64,000 bases of DNA, from assembly GCF_025336525.1 (NCBI RefSeq), contig NZ_JAOCZP010000013.1, forward strand, positions 1 to 64,000. The letters run 5' to 3'. A program made the position numbers and the translations under genes. Of this stretch, positions 9,403-18,553 are shown one piece after another. This stretch comes from Chelativorans salis (GTDB lineage: Bacteria > Pseudomonadota > Alphaproteobacteria > Rhizobiales > Rhizobiaceae). Positions within the stretch are counted from its first letter, which is position 1; every line of letters starts with the position of its first letter. The notes beneath the pieces are model-generated. The model was not told the origin of the DNA, did no database searches, and was given only the letters and a program-made list of their open reading frames with translations.

Positions 9403-9567
9403 ATGAGCACCCTGGTCGGCTGGGTGAAGTTCGCAGTGTTGGATTTGAACAGCAATAGACCTGTGTGCGATCGGTTTTTGAGCTACCGGGGCGATAATGA
9501 CGAGGCGTGGCGGCAAGCAGCAGCGTTCGCTGTGCGTGACATCGAAAGGCACTGCATTCCGAAGTAG
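9403..9567 (+). CDS. Small hypothetical protein, 54 residues
   Basis: Starts MSTLVGWVKFAVLDLNSNR and ends RDIERHCIPK. GGAGAGG lies eight bases before the ATG, which is the main reason to list it. The frame is open upstream to 9286, but that part has no credible start. No family is recognised. It stands alone between decayed DNA and the L,D-transpeptidase gene on the other strand. Confidence 0.35.
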   Translation: MSTLVGWVKFAVLDLNSNRPVCDRFLSYRGDNDEAWRQAAAFAVRDIERHCIPK

Positions 9568-9766
9568 CCGCCGGAAATGCGGTCCCAGCCGTCAGGCAGC
9601 TCGTCGAGAACACCCGGCTGGCTGCAGATCTTAGCAAGCCATTTGGCTCTTCTTCTGCGCGTTCCAGTAGTTCTCTATTGAGAGCTCAATGCCCGGCCAT
9701 CGTGGGCCTGCAGGATAATCGCACCGGTTCACTCCCGCAATTCACCGGATAGCCGCGCAATCACGA

Positions 9767-10372
9767 TCAAGCCTGGACGACGACCACTCTGGCGCCAACC
9801 GGCACACGTTCGTACAGGTCGATCACATCATGATTGACCATTCGGATACAGCCGCTCGAAACGGCTCCGCCAATCGTCTCGGGTTGGTTCGTGCCATGAA
9901 TGCGGAACATGGTGTCACGGCCGTTCCGATAAAGGTAGAGGGCGCGGGCACCAAGGGGATTTCTTGGCCCACCAGGCACCCCACTGGCGTACTGAAGATA
10001 ACGTGAATCGCGCTGCATCATGTTTTGCGTCGGGGCCCAACTCGGCCATTTGGCCTTTCGGCCAACGACTGCATTGCCGCGCAATGTCAGTCCTTCTCGC
10101 CCCGCTCCAATTCCGTACCTGATCGCCCGCCCATTGCCGAGAACGTAGTAGAGCCGACGCTCCGGGGTATTCACGACCACCGTTCCAGGAGAGTAGTCTC
10201 CACCGAACGCGACTTCCGTGCGCCGAAGTTCAGGCCTGATCTGCGAAAGCGGGATGGCGTTTACAGGGAACGGCTCATCCGTGAGAGCTGCATAATTTGC
10301 GAATTCGGCAGAAACGCAGCCACCAACGAAGAGAGGTAGTCCGACGATAAAGGTCCTTCGCGAGAGTGGCAT
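9767..10372 (-). CDS. L,D-transpeptidase (YkuD domain), probable lipoprotein
   Basis: About 201 residues. It starts MPLSRRTFIVGLPLFVGGC, a lipoprotein-type signal with a VGGC lipobox, so the mature protein is probably anchored in the envelope. The YkuD catalytic pattern is present at residues 160-185: a histidine in FRIHGTN and the nucleophile in SSGCIRM. Such enzymes make 3-3 peptidoglycan cross-links or attach proteins to peptidoglycan. The frame runs to 10402, but the ten extra residues before MPLSRR are not signal-like. Many rhizobia carry dozens of similar paralogues, so the specific role is unknown. Confidence 0.92.
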   Translation of the reverse strand: MPLSRRTFIVGLPLFVGGCVSAEFANYAALTDEPFPVNAIPLSQIRPELRRTEVAFGGDYSPGTVVVNTPERRLYYVLGNGRAIRYGIGAGREGLTLRGNAVVGRKAKWPSWAPTQNMMQRDSRYLQYASGVPGGPRNPLGARALYLYRNGRDTMFRIHGTNQPETIGGAVSSGCIRMVNHDVIDLYERVPVGARVVVVQA

Positions 10373-10409
10373 GAGCGTTCCTCCGCAGCTTCGAATGTCC
10401 AAGGTGTTT

Positions 10410-10625
10410 ATGTCGTTATGGTTAATGAACAGTTGGCGTGATTCCCTGCCCCGCTGGCAAGGAAATACTCAAGGCCAGCGACGAGACACAGACCGCATCG
10501 AGGCCGATGCCTTCGCCCATCTGTCCGACGGTGACTTTAACGAGCTGAGCCGAATTATCAGTCATCTCCTGTCCTGGCTGAGGACGGCCCGCCGTACGTT
10601 GGACGAAGGAGAAGCCACTGAATGA
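10410..10625 (+). CDS. Small hypothetical protein, divergent from the L,D-transpeptidase
   Basis: An ORF of about 71 residues from MSLWLMNSWRDSLPRW to RTLDEGEATE, with an amphipathic middle (DFNELSRIISHLLSWLRTAR). It diverges from the transpeptidase gene with only about 40 bp between them. No strong ribosome-binding site or known family is seen, so it could be non-coding. Confidence 0.3.
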   Translation: MSLWLMNSWRDSLPRWQGNTQGQRRDTDRIEADAFAHLSDGDFNELSRIISHLLSWLRTARRTLDEGEATE

Positions 10626-10687
10626 CGCCAGAGCGCACTCAGATCATGCGCAGCATTAAAGCATAGCTGTTCAGGTAGATCTACGGA

Positions 10688-11803
10688 TCAAGAGACCCTC
10701 GTCCAGCCGCCTTCCACCGACCGATAGATCGCCTCCAGCGTGCGTTGCACCTCCAGCCCTTCTCGGAAATCAGCATGGCCGGTCTCCTCGCCGGCGATCG
10801 CCCGCACGAGGTCGCACACTTCAATGGTCTTGAGGTCGTTGAAGCCGAGCTGGTGGCCGGGCGCCACGCAGAACGCACCGTAGGGCTCGTTGGCGGGCCC
10901 GGCCAGTATCTTGCGGAAACCGTCGCGCCCGGCCTTATCGGAAGTCACATAGAGGTCGAGCTCATTCATGCGCTCGCCGCAATAGGCAATGGAGCCGCGC
11001 GAGCCGGTGATCTCGAGATCCTGCCGCATCTTGCGTCCGCCGGCGATCCAGCTTGCCTCCAGAACACCGTTGCAGCCGTTCTCGAAACGCAGGAAAGCGC
11101 GGCCGATATCCTCCACCTCGACGGGCTTTCGCTTGGCCGAGCCGGCGCCATCCGGGCGCGTGGCAACCAGCGTCGCCACCTCCCCGCACACCTCGGCCAC
11201 AGGCCCTACCAGATAGCGCGCGGCGGCGATCAGGTGGCTGCCGAGGTCTGCCAGCGCCCCGCCGCCGCCGGCCGGGTCCAGCCGCCATGTCCACGGCGCC
11301 TCGGTGTCCATCATGAAATCCTCTGTGTGGATGCCGCTGAAGGCGCGGATTTCGCCGATCTCGCCGCTGTCGATGATCTCTTTTGCAAGGCGCATCATCG
11401 GGTTCTTCAGGTAGTTGAAGCCGACTGCGGTGACGACGCCCTTTGCCTCGGCCGCCCTCGCCATCTCCTCTGCCTCGCTCGCCTTCGGAGCCAGCGGCTT
11501 CTCGCAATAGACGTGCTTGCCCGCCGCAATTGCCGCCAGTGCCATCTCCTTGTGCAGGAGATTGGGTGAGGTGACCGAAACGATGTGGATGCGCGGATCG
11601 GCGACGAGGCGGCGCCAGTCAGCCGTCGATTCGGCAAAACCGAAGGCCGCTGCCGCACGCGCGGCCTGCTCCTCGCCGACGTCGGCCAACATGACCGGCT
11701 GCACCTTTACCGGTAAATTGAACACGCGGGCGACATTGTTGAACGCGAAGGCGTGCGTCCTGCCCATGAAACCCGAGCCGATCAGCCCCAGTCCCAGCTC
11801 CAT
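10688..11803 (-). CDS. Gfo/Idh/MocA-family NAD(P)-dependent dehydrogenase
   Basis: A 371-residue oxidoreductase. The N-terminal Rossmann motif LGLIGSGFMGRTHAFAF is followed by the family signature VYCEKPLAPKASEAEEMA around residue 98, and then by the C-terminal alpha/beta domain that binds the substrate (HTEDFMMDTEAPWTWR, ADLGSHLIAAARYLVG). Members oxidise or reduce sugars, inositols and related polyols. It stands alone on the minus strand with no transporter directly beside it, so the substrate is open. Confidence 0.93.
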   Translation of the reverse strand: MELGLGLIGSGFMGRTHAFAFNNVARVFNLPVKVQPVMLADVGEEQAARAAAAFGFAESTADWRRLVADPRIHIVSVTSPNLLHKEMALAAIAAGKHVYCEKPLAPKASEAEEMARAAEAKGVVTAVGFNYLKNPMMRLAKEIIDSGEIGEIRAFSGIHTEDFMMDTEAPWTWRLDPAGGGGALADLGSHLIAAARYLVGPVAEVCGEVATLVATRPDGAGSAKRKPVEVEDIGRAFLRFENGCNGVLEASWIAGGRKMRQDLEITGSRGSIAYCGERMNELDLYVTSDKAGRDGFRKILAGPANEPYGAFCVAPGHQLGFNDLKTIEVCDLVRAIAGEETGHADFREGLEVQRTLEAIYRSVEGGWTRVS

Positions 11804-12259
11804 CCCGCTTCTCCACGCAGATCTGTGATTTTGGCGACCGCCGACGAAACGTGTAGATGGTTACCGCCGGATCGTAAAGCCGCTGTGAGAGCAGACGCCG
11901 ATCACTCCTACTATAGGTGCCTTCGACATCATGACGTGCGGGCGCCAAGTGGTGAAGACCTAACGCTTGGCGCCCGTGATAGATGTCTGCTTCGCGGACA
12001 CCGTCCGTCCCCACAGCTGCCGACGTGAGGGTGAGCAGCGGCCTATCGATGACAAACTGGTCGGCGCCGCTGTCCAGACCGATGCCGCGCCCAAACGAGA
12101 GTAAAAAGGCGAAAAACCGCTTCAAGTGAGTGGAAATCAGGAAGCCTCCCGCGTAAAAAACCGTCACACGGGGATGTGCTCTCAAACAACGGGCATACGA
12201 TTTTGACACGCGGCCTGTGTTCTGAAGTGGAACACCAGGTGCGCATTCAGGGGAACGAG
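11804..12259. other. Intergenic region with one strong hairpin
   Basis: A 456-bp stretch without a credible gene. It holds the perfect inverted repeat at 11940-11975 listed separately, and probably the promoters of the minus-strand dehydrogenase and the plus-strand periplasmic protein. Confidence 0.5.
11940..11975. repeat. Perfect 10-bp inverted repeat (hairpin)
   Basis: GGGCGCCAAG at 11940-11949 is matched by CTTGGCGCCC at 11966-11975 across a 16-base loop. No T-run follows on either side, so it is not a typical intrinsic terminator. It could be a bidirectional stem-loop between the dehydrogenase promoter and upstream DNA, or a protein-binding palindrome. Confidence 0.6.
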
Positions 12260-12781
12260 ATGAAACAAATCCTGACCGTTGTGACAGTCTGGCTGTCGCT
12301 TATGGGCGTGCAGTTCTTCGGCGTGTCCGTTTCTGCGCATGCTTTGGAACAAGGAACGGTCTTGACCATCACGGGACAGATAGCACCACAAACGGAAGGA
12401 ACGCGTGAAGCCAGAGACGTGGATTTCACTATCGCTGACCTTGAGACATTGCCGCAGACCGAGATGAGAACTTACACCGATTGGACAGAGGGTTTGCAGA
12501 GCTTTTCGGGGGTCCTCCTGAAGGACCTGATTGACGCTATCGGAGCTTCAGGAAAGGAAATAGTGGCCACTGCCCTCAATGACTATAGCGCAACAATACC
12601 CGTTTCGGATGCATACGAACTTTCGGTCCTGCTCGCCATCAAGCACAATGGGCAGTATATGCGAATCCGCGATAAAGGCCCAGTATGGATTATATATCCG
12701 TCCACGGAATCTTCATCCACCAAAGTCAATCCCTACAATGACCGTATGATCTGGCAGCTGTACCGGCTGGAGTTTCGATGA
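12260..12781 (+). CDS. Exported molybdopterin-oxidoreductase-fold protein
   Basis: A 173-residue protein with a signal peptide (MKQILTVVTVWLSLMGVQFF, cleaved near SAHA) followed by a compact domain resembling the Oxidored_molyb/SUOX fold: TITGQI, LETLPQTEM, FSGVLLKDLIDAIGA, LNDYSATIPVSD, IRDKGPVWIIYP. No cysteine that could ligand molybdenum is seen in the mature part, so it is probably a cofactor-free periplasmic relative. Its last codons overlap the start of the hybrid kinase by 4 bases. Such small proteins are often found next to sensor kinases, which suggests it is the periplasmic partner of the kinase's sensor domain. Confidence 0.75.
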   Translation: MKQILTVVTVWLSLMGVQFFGVSVSAHALEQGTVLTITGQIAPQTEGTREARDVDFTIADLETLPQTEMRTYTDWTEGLQSFSGVLLKDLIDAIGASGKEIVATALNDYSATIPVSDAYELSVLLAIKHNGQYMRIRDKGPVWIIYPSTESSSTKVNPYNDRMIWQLYRLEFR

Positions 12782-15009
12782 AGGTCGTCGCGGGCTGGAT
12801 CAACACCGCCGCCAAGAACCGCGTCACTTGGGTGTCGGCGGCAGCGTTGGCCCTTATCGCGCTGGTTATTGCATTTATTCTCTGGCAGAACAAAGAACGT
12901 GAGATCAACGTCGAACTTTTACGCACAAATGCTTGGGTTGCGTGGCAGGTTGAGAAGGAATATCTTCGGTTCCTATTGGCTCTCGACCATTTTGAGCACC
13001 ATGGAGGCGACGAAGAGATTCAAGATCTCATACTGCGCTTCGAAATATTTTATAGCCGGCCGAGTGTTGCTCTGCATGGGCCAGAATCTTCTCTTATCCG
13101 TTCGGTGCCGGGCGTCTCCGAAACCTTTGAAAGGCTGCTACGCGTTCTGGACGGCATCGAAACAGAGTTGGAGACGCTTTCTCCTGGAGATCACGGGGCA
13201 GTCGTACGGATCAGAGAGGCGCTCAAGCCATTCGCAGATGCGTTGACGGAAGTATCTGTGTCCGCATCGCGTGGCGAGGTTGCCCGCCAGCTCAACCAAC
13301 GGCTGGACAAGCTCCAAGTGACGTCTACTTGGCTCCTCGTGTCCCTCGTCGGAACAGCGGTCGCACTGCTCATTTTCCTTTCGTTCGAGGCGGTGCGAAA
13401 TCGCCGGCTGGCCGATTGGGAAAGCGAGCAGCGAAGGAAGATCAATGAAGCCAACAGTGCGCTTCGACAGAGTGAAGCCCGATATCGCCATCTGGTCGAA
13501 AGTACGGGCGTCGTTCCGTATACGCTGGATCTGTCGCGCGGGGTGCTGGACTATATCGGGCCGCAGGCCGAGAGTATTCTCTCGTATAGTGCCGACGAAT
13601 GCGCGTCCTGCGGAGATTGGAACGATCGCATTGTTCAGGACGGGGTCACCAACCTGGCTGCCGCCCGAGAGCGCGCTGCACGAGACTTCGTTGATGTCGA
13701 GCTTGAATATCGAATTGCCTTGGCTGACAGCAGGACCATCTGGGTTCGTGACACGATGAACACCGTTCGCGAGTCCGACGGGCAAATCATCGGATACGGC
13801 CTGATATTTGATATCACCAGCACCAGGCGTCAGGAGCAGGCTCTCGCGACAGCACAGAAGATGGAGGCAGTCGGCCAATTAACGGGTGGCGTTGCGCATG
13901 ATTTCAACAACCTTCTCACAGTCATCTTGGGCAACGCCGAGACTCTCGCCGAGCAGCTATCGTCCAACGGCCGCCCCCGTGCGCTTGCTCAGTTGATCAA
14001 GCTGGCCGCCGAGCGCGGAGCTGAACTGACCAACAGGTTGCTCGCGTTTTCCCGAAAGCAACCGCTCGATCCAAACCCGACTGATGTCAATAAACTGATC
14101 TCTGGTATGGACGAACTGTTGCGTAGAACCCTGGGGGAACATGTTGAAATGGCGTTCGCTCCTGGTGATGGCTTGTGGAAGGGTCTTGTAGATGCGACGC
14201 AGTTGGAAAGCGCTGTTCTAAACCTCTGCCTTAATGCCCGTGATGCGATGCCTGACGGTGGTTGTCTGACGATCTCGACCACAAATATCTACGTCGACCA
14301 GGAGATGGTGACACAGTATGACGATTTCGCTGCAGGTCCCTATATCGTGGTAGCGGTTTCCGACACGGGCACTGGGATGGATGAAAAGACCTTGGCGCAT
14401 GCCTTCGAGCCCTTCTTCACCACCAAGGAAGTCGGCAAAGGTAGCGGACTGGGCCTGAGCATGGTCTACGGCTTCGTCAAGCAATCCAAGGGCCACGTGA
14501 AAATCTACTCCGAGCGTGGGCACGGCACAACTGTCAGGCTCTACCTCCCGCATGCCTGCCACGAGCCGGATGAGTCCGAAACGTTGGATAAATTTAGCCT
14601 CGCCGCGCCCGGGGGGTCGGGCAAAGTCTTGTTGGTCGAGGACGACGACATGGTGCGTGACCACGCGCAGGCCCAGCTGCAGAGCCTGGGATATCAAGTT
14701 GTCAGCGCCTCCAATGGCCCGGAAGCCCTGGAAGCACTCAAGCAGGGACGCACCTTCGACCTCTTGTTCACCGATGTGATCATGCCAGGGGGTATGAGCG
14801 GCCTTCAACTGGCTGAGCAAGCCAAATATATTTGCCCTGACCTACCTGTTCTTTTGACCTCCGGCTATAGCGAGGACATTGCATTCCGCAACGGCAGCTT
14901 GGTCCATGGCTTGCAACTGCTTCCGAAACCTTACCGAAAGCGCGACCTTGCTGCCAAAGTCAGAGGCGTCTTGGATGACCGGCAGAAGAGTAAGGTCGCA
15001 GAGAGATGA
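12778..15009 (+). CDS. Hybrid sensor histidine kinase (PAS-HisKA-HATPase-REC)
   Basis: A 743-residue membrane kinase. A first membrane helix lies at about 18-36 and a second at about 180-200, enclosing a ~145-residue periplasmic domain. A PAS domain covers about 230-355. The HisKA box GGVAHDFNNLL places the phospho-acceptor at His374. The ATPase has NARDAMPDGG, DTGTGMD and GKGSGLGLSMVYGF. A C-terminal receiver starts KVLLVEDDDMVRDH, with Asp666 in FTDVIMPGG and the conserved Lys in LPKPYRK. The gene overlaps the preceding periplasmic-protein gene. The output partner may be the response regulator at 15329, 320 bp downstream, although a hybrid kinase normally needs a phosphotransfer step. Confidence 0.95.
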   Translation: MKVVAGWINTAAKNRVTWVSAAALALIALVIAFILWQNKEREINVELLRTNAWVAWQVEKEYLRFLLALDHFEHHGGDEEIQDLILRFEIFYSRPSVALHGPESSLIRSVPGVSETFERLLRVLDGIETELETLSPGDHGAVVRIREALKPFADALTEVSVSASRGEVARQLNQRLDKLQVTSTWLLVSLVGTAVALLIFLSFEAVRNRRLADWESEQRRKINEANSALRQSEARYRHLVESTGVVPYTLDLSRGVLDYIGPQAESILSYSADECASCGDWNDRIVQDGVTNLAAARERAARDFVDVELEYRIALADSRTIWVRDTMNTVRESDGQIIGYGLIFDITSTRRQEQALATAQKMEAVGQLTGGVAHDFNNLLTVILGNAETLAEQLSSNGRPRALAQLIKLAAERGAELTNRLLAFSRKQPLDPNPTDVNKLISGMDELLRRTLGEHVEMAFAPGDGLWKGLVDATQLESAVLNLCLNARDAMPDGGCLTISTTNIYVDQEMVTQYDDFAAGPYIVVAVSDTGTGMDEKTLAHAFEPFFTTKEVGKGSGLGLSMVYGFVKQSKGHVKIYSERGHGTTVRLYLPHACHEPDESETLDKFSLAAPGGSGKVLLVEDDDMVRDHAQAQLQSLGYQVVSASNGPEALEALKQGRTFDLLFTDVIMPGGMSGLQLAEQAKYICPDLPVLLTSGYSEDIAFRNGSLVHGLQLLPKPYRKRDLAAKVRGVLDDRQKSKVAER

Positions 15010-15328
15010 ACAAGGCGCTCACGAATCCTGGCGGCAGGCCAAACGAGTCTGATGATTGAAGATGAGAGATCGTCTTGTCGTCCGCGTACGCCGATTCTCA
15101 TATGGTGCCTGTGCAGCCAAGATTACCGGACAGCGACTTTTTTCAGCCATCGGCCCATCGCGCGGTTCGCCGAGGATAGAAAAAGCCTGTCCTGCGATTG
15201 AGCTCATCAACCCATCAATCTTTACTCAAGCGATGGTTGGGAGAACACCGAAACGTCGGAAGGCGGCACATTAATGATAGAAGACGCCTGCCCGGAGGCG
15301 GTGTTCCCAAAGTCAAAACTGCGAGCTT
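15010..15328. other. Intergenic region
   Basis: About 320 bp between the hybrid kinase and the response regulator with no credible ORF. It is likely to hold the promoter of the regulator gene; a small GC hairpin lies just before it (around 15285-15300). Nothing else was recognised. Confidence 0.5.
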
Positions 15329-16024
15329 ATGGATATACTTGTCATTGAAGACGATCCGTTGATGACCGAAACGATCCGCACGGCATGGCCCGTCCCTTCC
15401 GATCGCCTGCTGTTTCTCTCGACCTACAAACGGGCTGTGCACTATGTACACAGTTCCGAGATCGACTACTTTGACGGGATAATCTTGGACGTAAATCTCC
15501 CTGACGGTAACGGGATCGAAATATTGCGATCCATCCGACGCAACACGAACGTTCCCGTCATACTTATCTCGGGCGCGGGAAGCGGCGACAGTCGCGCCGA
15601 TGCGATCAACCTTGGTGCGGACGACTACATCATGAAGCCGTTCCATATCAGGGAACTGCAGGCCCGAATGAGGAGGCTTGTTGAGCAGAGACCCAAACAA
15701 CAGCCGAAAGATAGAAAGGAGCAAGTTTTTTTGGGCAATGTGACTTGCGACCTTCAAAGAAGAATCATGATGTACAATGGGAACGAAATGCGTCTGACAG
15801 ATGCAGAAGCACGAATTATAGAAGTGCTCCATGGAAATAGGAATCGGAATTGCTCAAAGTCCTTTCTGTACAAGAATGCGTTTTTTCGTGACTATGATCC
15901 ATACGACAAAACATTGGATGTTTATGTCAGTCGATTGCGAAAGAAGCTCAAACAACTGAACGAAGACAGTGAGCATTGCATTAAAACCGTCCGCGGTTCG
16001 GGATACCGTTACAACGAATTGTAA
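15329..16024 (+). CDS. OmpR/PhoB-type response regulator
   Basis: A 231-residue regulator. The receiver domain (residues 1-115) has the acidic pair in LVIEDDPLM, phospho-acceptor Asp54 in IILDVNLPDGNG, the switch region ILISGAGSGD and Lys in YIMKPFHI. The C-terminal winged helix (about 130-231) ends in the PhoB-type CIKTVRGSGYRYN, with the recognition helix around DKTLDVYVSRLRKKLKQ. The second half is clearly poorer in GC than the neighbouring genes, hinting at a different origin. It is probably the output of the upstream kinase, but there is no overlap and a 320-bp gap. Confidence 0.93.
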   Translation: MDILVIEDDPLMTETIRTAWPVPSDRLLFLSTYKRAVHYVHSSEIDYFDGIILDVNLPDGNGIEILRSIRRNTNVPVILISGAGSGDSRADAINLGADDYIMKPFHIRELQARMRRLVEQRPKQQPKDRKEQVFLGNVTCDLQRRIMMYNGNEMRLTDAEARIIEVLHGNRNRNCSKSFLYKNAFFRDYDPYDKTLDVYVSRLRKKLKQLNEDSEHCIKTVRGSGYRYNEL

Positions 16025-16449
16025 TGGTTGGTAGAGCGGAACCGATGCACACGGTCCTGCAGCAGGTGCGGGGCTTTTACATGCCCGGGACGGGCGCCAA
16101 GTTCGCTGCGGTCCGTTGAAGGTGCGGTGGTACCGAGCGACATGCCGGCTGGGTTATTTCCTTTGCGGCCGTTGTTTTCGCACGTGGCAGTTCCTGAGTG
16201 AGACCACGCCTCGGCAGAGTCAGCGCCCGCGTCTCAATGGGATCGCTACGCCGCCGGTTTCCTCTGAATTCCATCACCGGATGTTTTGCTGTCAAAAGCA
16301 CTTGCAAGGAAGAAAATGTTCTAAAGTTTACATGGCGCACACAGAGGTATTGTAAAATATATGTGCCTGAAATCATATTTTACCTTTTTTAACTTTTTTG
16401 GCGCGGGGAGAAATTGTTAGGTAGCCAGACACGGCGAAGGAGTCAACAG
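16025..16449. other. Intergenic region with an AT-rich patch
   Basis: No supported gene. The stretch from about 16290 to 16410 is markedly AT-rich, with T-runs near 16380-16400. It may hold a promoter for the small zinc-ribbon gene at 16450. Confidence 0.45.
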
Positions 16450-16728
16450 ATGCTTCCGCTGCACACTGTACATCCCCCAGCCTCAAATCTCTCCACCAAA
16501 CGGGAGCCATGTTTGCCTACTGCCGAGCCGGATTGGATCTGTGATGGCTGCAACACTAGGATGAAAGTGCGGAAGATTGATGCTGTCCGATGGGTCGACA
16601 TCAACGTGTCGAGTCCAAGCGGCGCGCCGCTGGTCCAGGGCAAATTCCAACTCTGCCCGGCATGTATGCTGCGAATAATGACGATCGGCGATCCAACGAA
16701 GTGGCCTCGCGATTCTGAGCAGACGTGA
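16450..16728 (+). CDS. Small zinc-ribbon-like protein of unknown function
   Basis: A 92-residue ORF starting MLPLHTVHPPASN. GAAGGAG lies seven bases before the ATG. The core has two CxxC knuckles 37 residues apart (WICDGCNTRMKV and LCPACMLRIM), consistent with one structural zinc site. Many rhizobia encode small zinc-ribbon proteins of this size, but this one is not recognised further. Confidence 0.55.
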   Translation: MLPLHTVHPPASNLSTKREPCLPTAEPDWICDGCNTRMKVRKIDAVRWVDINVSSPSGAPLVQGKFQLCPACMLRIMTIGDPTKWPRDSEQT

Positions 16729-17438
16729 CGTGCGACGCCCCTGCGTCACTCGCACCATGACGCAATACCTCGGCCGGCATCGGGCGGCGTAGCCTTCGCG
16801 CAGCAGTGGAGTTCGGCGCGGTGCCAGCATCGGATCCCGTATTGTCAAGGCTCGCGAACCAATGGATTGGTCTGGAACGCGCGAGCATTAGGTCGCTACC
16901 ATCATTCTCATGCAGTGGGTGCCTGGACAAAAGCCCGGCACAGGGTTCTTCGCAGGTAGATGAGGATCGGTGCTCTATACCCTCTCGTGAACTGCCGTTA
17001 CGACGCACGGTGTCCCTCCCCTGCCCTGCCGAGCGGCAACACCTCGCTCGCCGCGCTCAGCCTAGCCGCTGATTCCTATCAGGAGCTTTCGGGCTGCAGG
17101 TACTCGCCTGAGCAAAGTGCCCACCAGCGCCTACCTGTGGCCGGATGCGGGTCATGTTCGCGCGCAGATGATCTGCAGGAGGCGGATGCCCAGAAGTGCA
17201 TACGCCCTGGTGAGCAATGATCAGCACCAGGCCGGTATGCCCCTCACCGCGCTTCGCGATAATCCGGCCGATGATGGCAAGCACCCTGTTGTGCCTGGGG
17301 AGCGGGTGAATGTGCTTGGTACGAGCTCGATCGGGCCACCTATCGCTACAGTTGCACCGAGTTAAGCCTGCAGTCGGTGCGATACTTGCGCCCAGCCATA
17401 TGTTCGGCCACACTCGGCAGGGGTTGGGAGGAACGCAA
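16729..17438. other. Gap of about 700 bp without a supported gene
   Basis: Several short overlapping ORFs occur on both strands, but none has a ribosome-binding site together with protein-like composition. It opens a stretch of gene decay that runs to about 30 kb. Confidence 0.45.
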
Positions 17439-17804
17439 ATGGGACTTCTGGATGGACTCCTGGGCATAGGAGTGAAATCGACGCATCAAAGTTGGCCCAG
17501 CGTCTTGATGGAGTAGTGATCGAGTGTCCGGCTCGCCTACAAGATTGTCCGAGACTTTTTCATCTTCACCAGCAAGCGCATGATCATCGTAGACATTCAA
17601 GGGATACGGGGAAACAAGGTCGACTATCTCAGCATACCGCATCGAGCAATTACCCAGTTCTCCGTCGAAACCGCAGGTACGGATCTCGATACTGAGTTGA
17701 CGATTTGGGTCTCTGGTGATGCAAGCCCGATTCAAAAGTCGCTGAAGAAGGGGACGGATGTACGCGGGATTCTGCGAGCCATTGCTGCTGGCGTCATCGG
17801 CTAG
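17439..17804 (+). pseudogene. Frameshifted bacterial PH-domain protein
   Basis: The start reads MGLLDGLLG and the end reads VRDFFIFTSKRMIIVDIQGI followed by the remainder of the domain to AAGVIG. This is the layout of the ~125-residue bacterial PH-domain (bPH_1/YvbH-like) family. Start and end are in the same frame, but the middle (SEIDASKLAQRLDGVVIEC) is in another frame, and the main frame hits TAG-TGA at 17514-17519. Two indels that cancel each other, one near 17467 and one near 17530, explain this. A recent loss of function or a sequencing artefact are both possible. Confidence 0.75.
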
Positions 17805-17807
17805 GCA

Positions 17808-18178
17808 ATGAATGTGCTGGCGGCCCTATTCGCAGCCTGCCTTCCCTCACCGCCGTCGACGGCGACACAATCAAGTGCGACGGGCAGAATATGCGCATCA
17901 TGGGGCCGGGGGCGCCAAACAGGTCCGGCGTGGATGCGCCAGAAATCCGCAACGCCAAATGCGCCAAAGAGCGCCTTCTGGGCCAGCAGGCGAAACTCCG
18001 GCTGGAGGATCTGCTGAAACAAGACGTTCGCGTTGAGGATTCGGGCGTGCGCGACCGCTACGGCCGCCCACTGGTCTGGGTGAGGTTGCCAAATGGCGAG
18101 ACGGCCGGTGAAGTTCTGCTACGTGACGGCTACGCCGCGCGGTGGAGGCCCGGACAGCAGGTGTCGTGGTGCGAATGA
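17808..18178 (+). pseudogene. Staphylococcal-nuclease-fold (SNase/thermonuclease) protein, frameshifted at the signal peptide
   Basis: The signal-like start MNVLAALFAACL at 17808 is in one frame. From about 17845 the coding continues in another: LTAVDGDTIKCDGQNMRIMG, GVDAPEIRNAKCAKE, then VRDRYGRPLVWVRLPNGE and LLRDGYAARWRPG. The nuclease pattern (DGDT, DAPE, DRYGR) is complete, so only one indel near 17845-17855 separates the two parts. The gene may still be translated if an alternative start is used, but none is evident in the second frame. It starts 4 bases after the PH-domain relic and overlaps the next ORF as ATGA. Confidence 0.7.
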
Positions 18179-18432
18179 CAAATCCGCTCGGCGAACTTCG
18201 CAGCTTGGTCACTGCTGACGGCCAGATCAATCACGCCCGTTGTCGTCGGCTCGCCGTGCGAGCAACAAGTGATATCCCCGATTTGGAACGCGCCGCTGCA
18301 CTTGTCCAAGAGATTACTCTTCTCGTGCCGGCGATTGAGCTTGCCGAGACACTTGGTGGAGAGAGACAGGACCAGATTGATCAGATTCTGGAAATCCTTG
18401 ATGAGATCGAAGCGCTGAGCCAGCCGGGATGA
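18175..18432 (+). CDS. Small hypothetical protein coupled to the nuclease-like gene
   Basis: An 85-residue ORF, MTNPLGELRSLVTADGQ to DEIEALSQPG, predicted to be mainly helical and acidic at the C terminus. Its ATG overlaps the stop of the nuclease-like gene (ATGA), which supports it being a real gene of that small operon. No family is recognised. Confidence 0.45.
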   Translation: MTNPLGELRSLVTADGQINHARCRRLAVRATSDIPDLERAAALVQEITLLVPAIELAETLGGERQDQIDQILEILDEIEALSQPG

Positions 18433-18553
18433 GGGGATAATTTCTCGGTATCAATGCAATGATCTCAATAGATTATCCGGAATTTCCGCCCATTTTATCC
18501 CCGCCGGTGTAGTCAGTCGCATAATGGCTCCAGTCAAGCATGAGGAGCCAATC

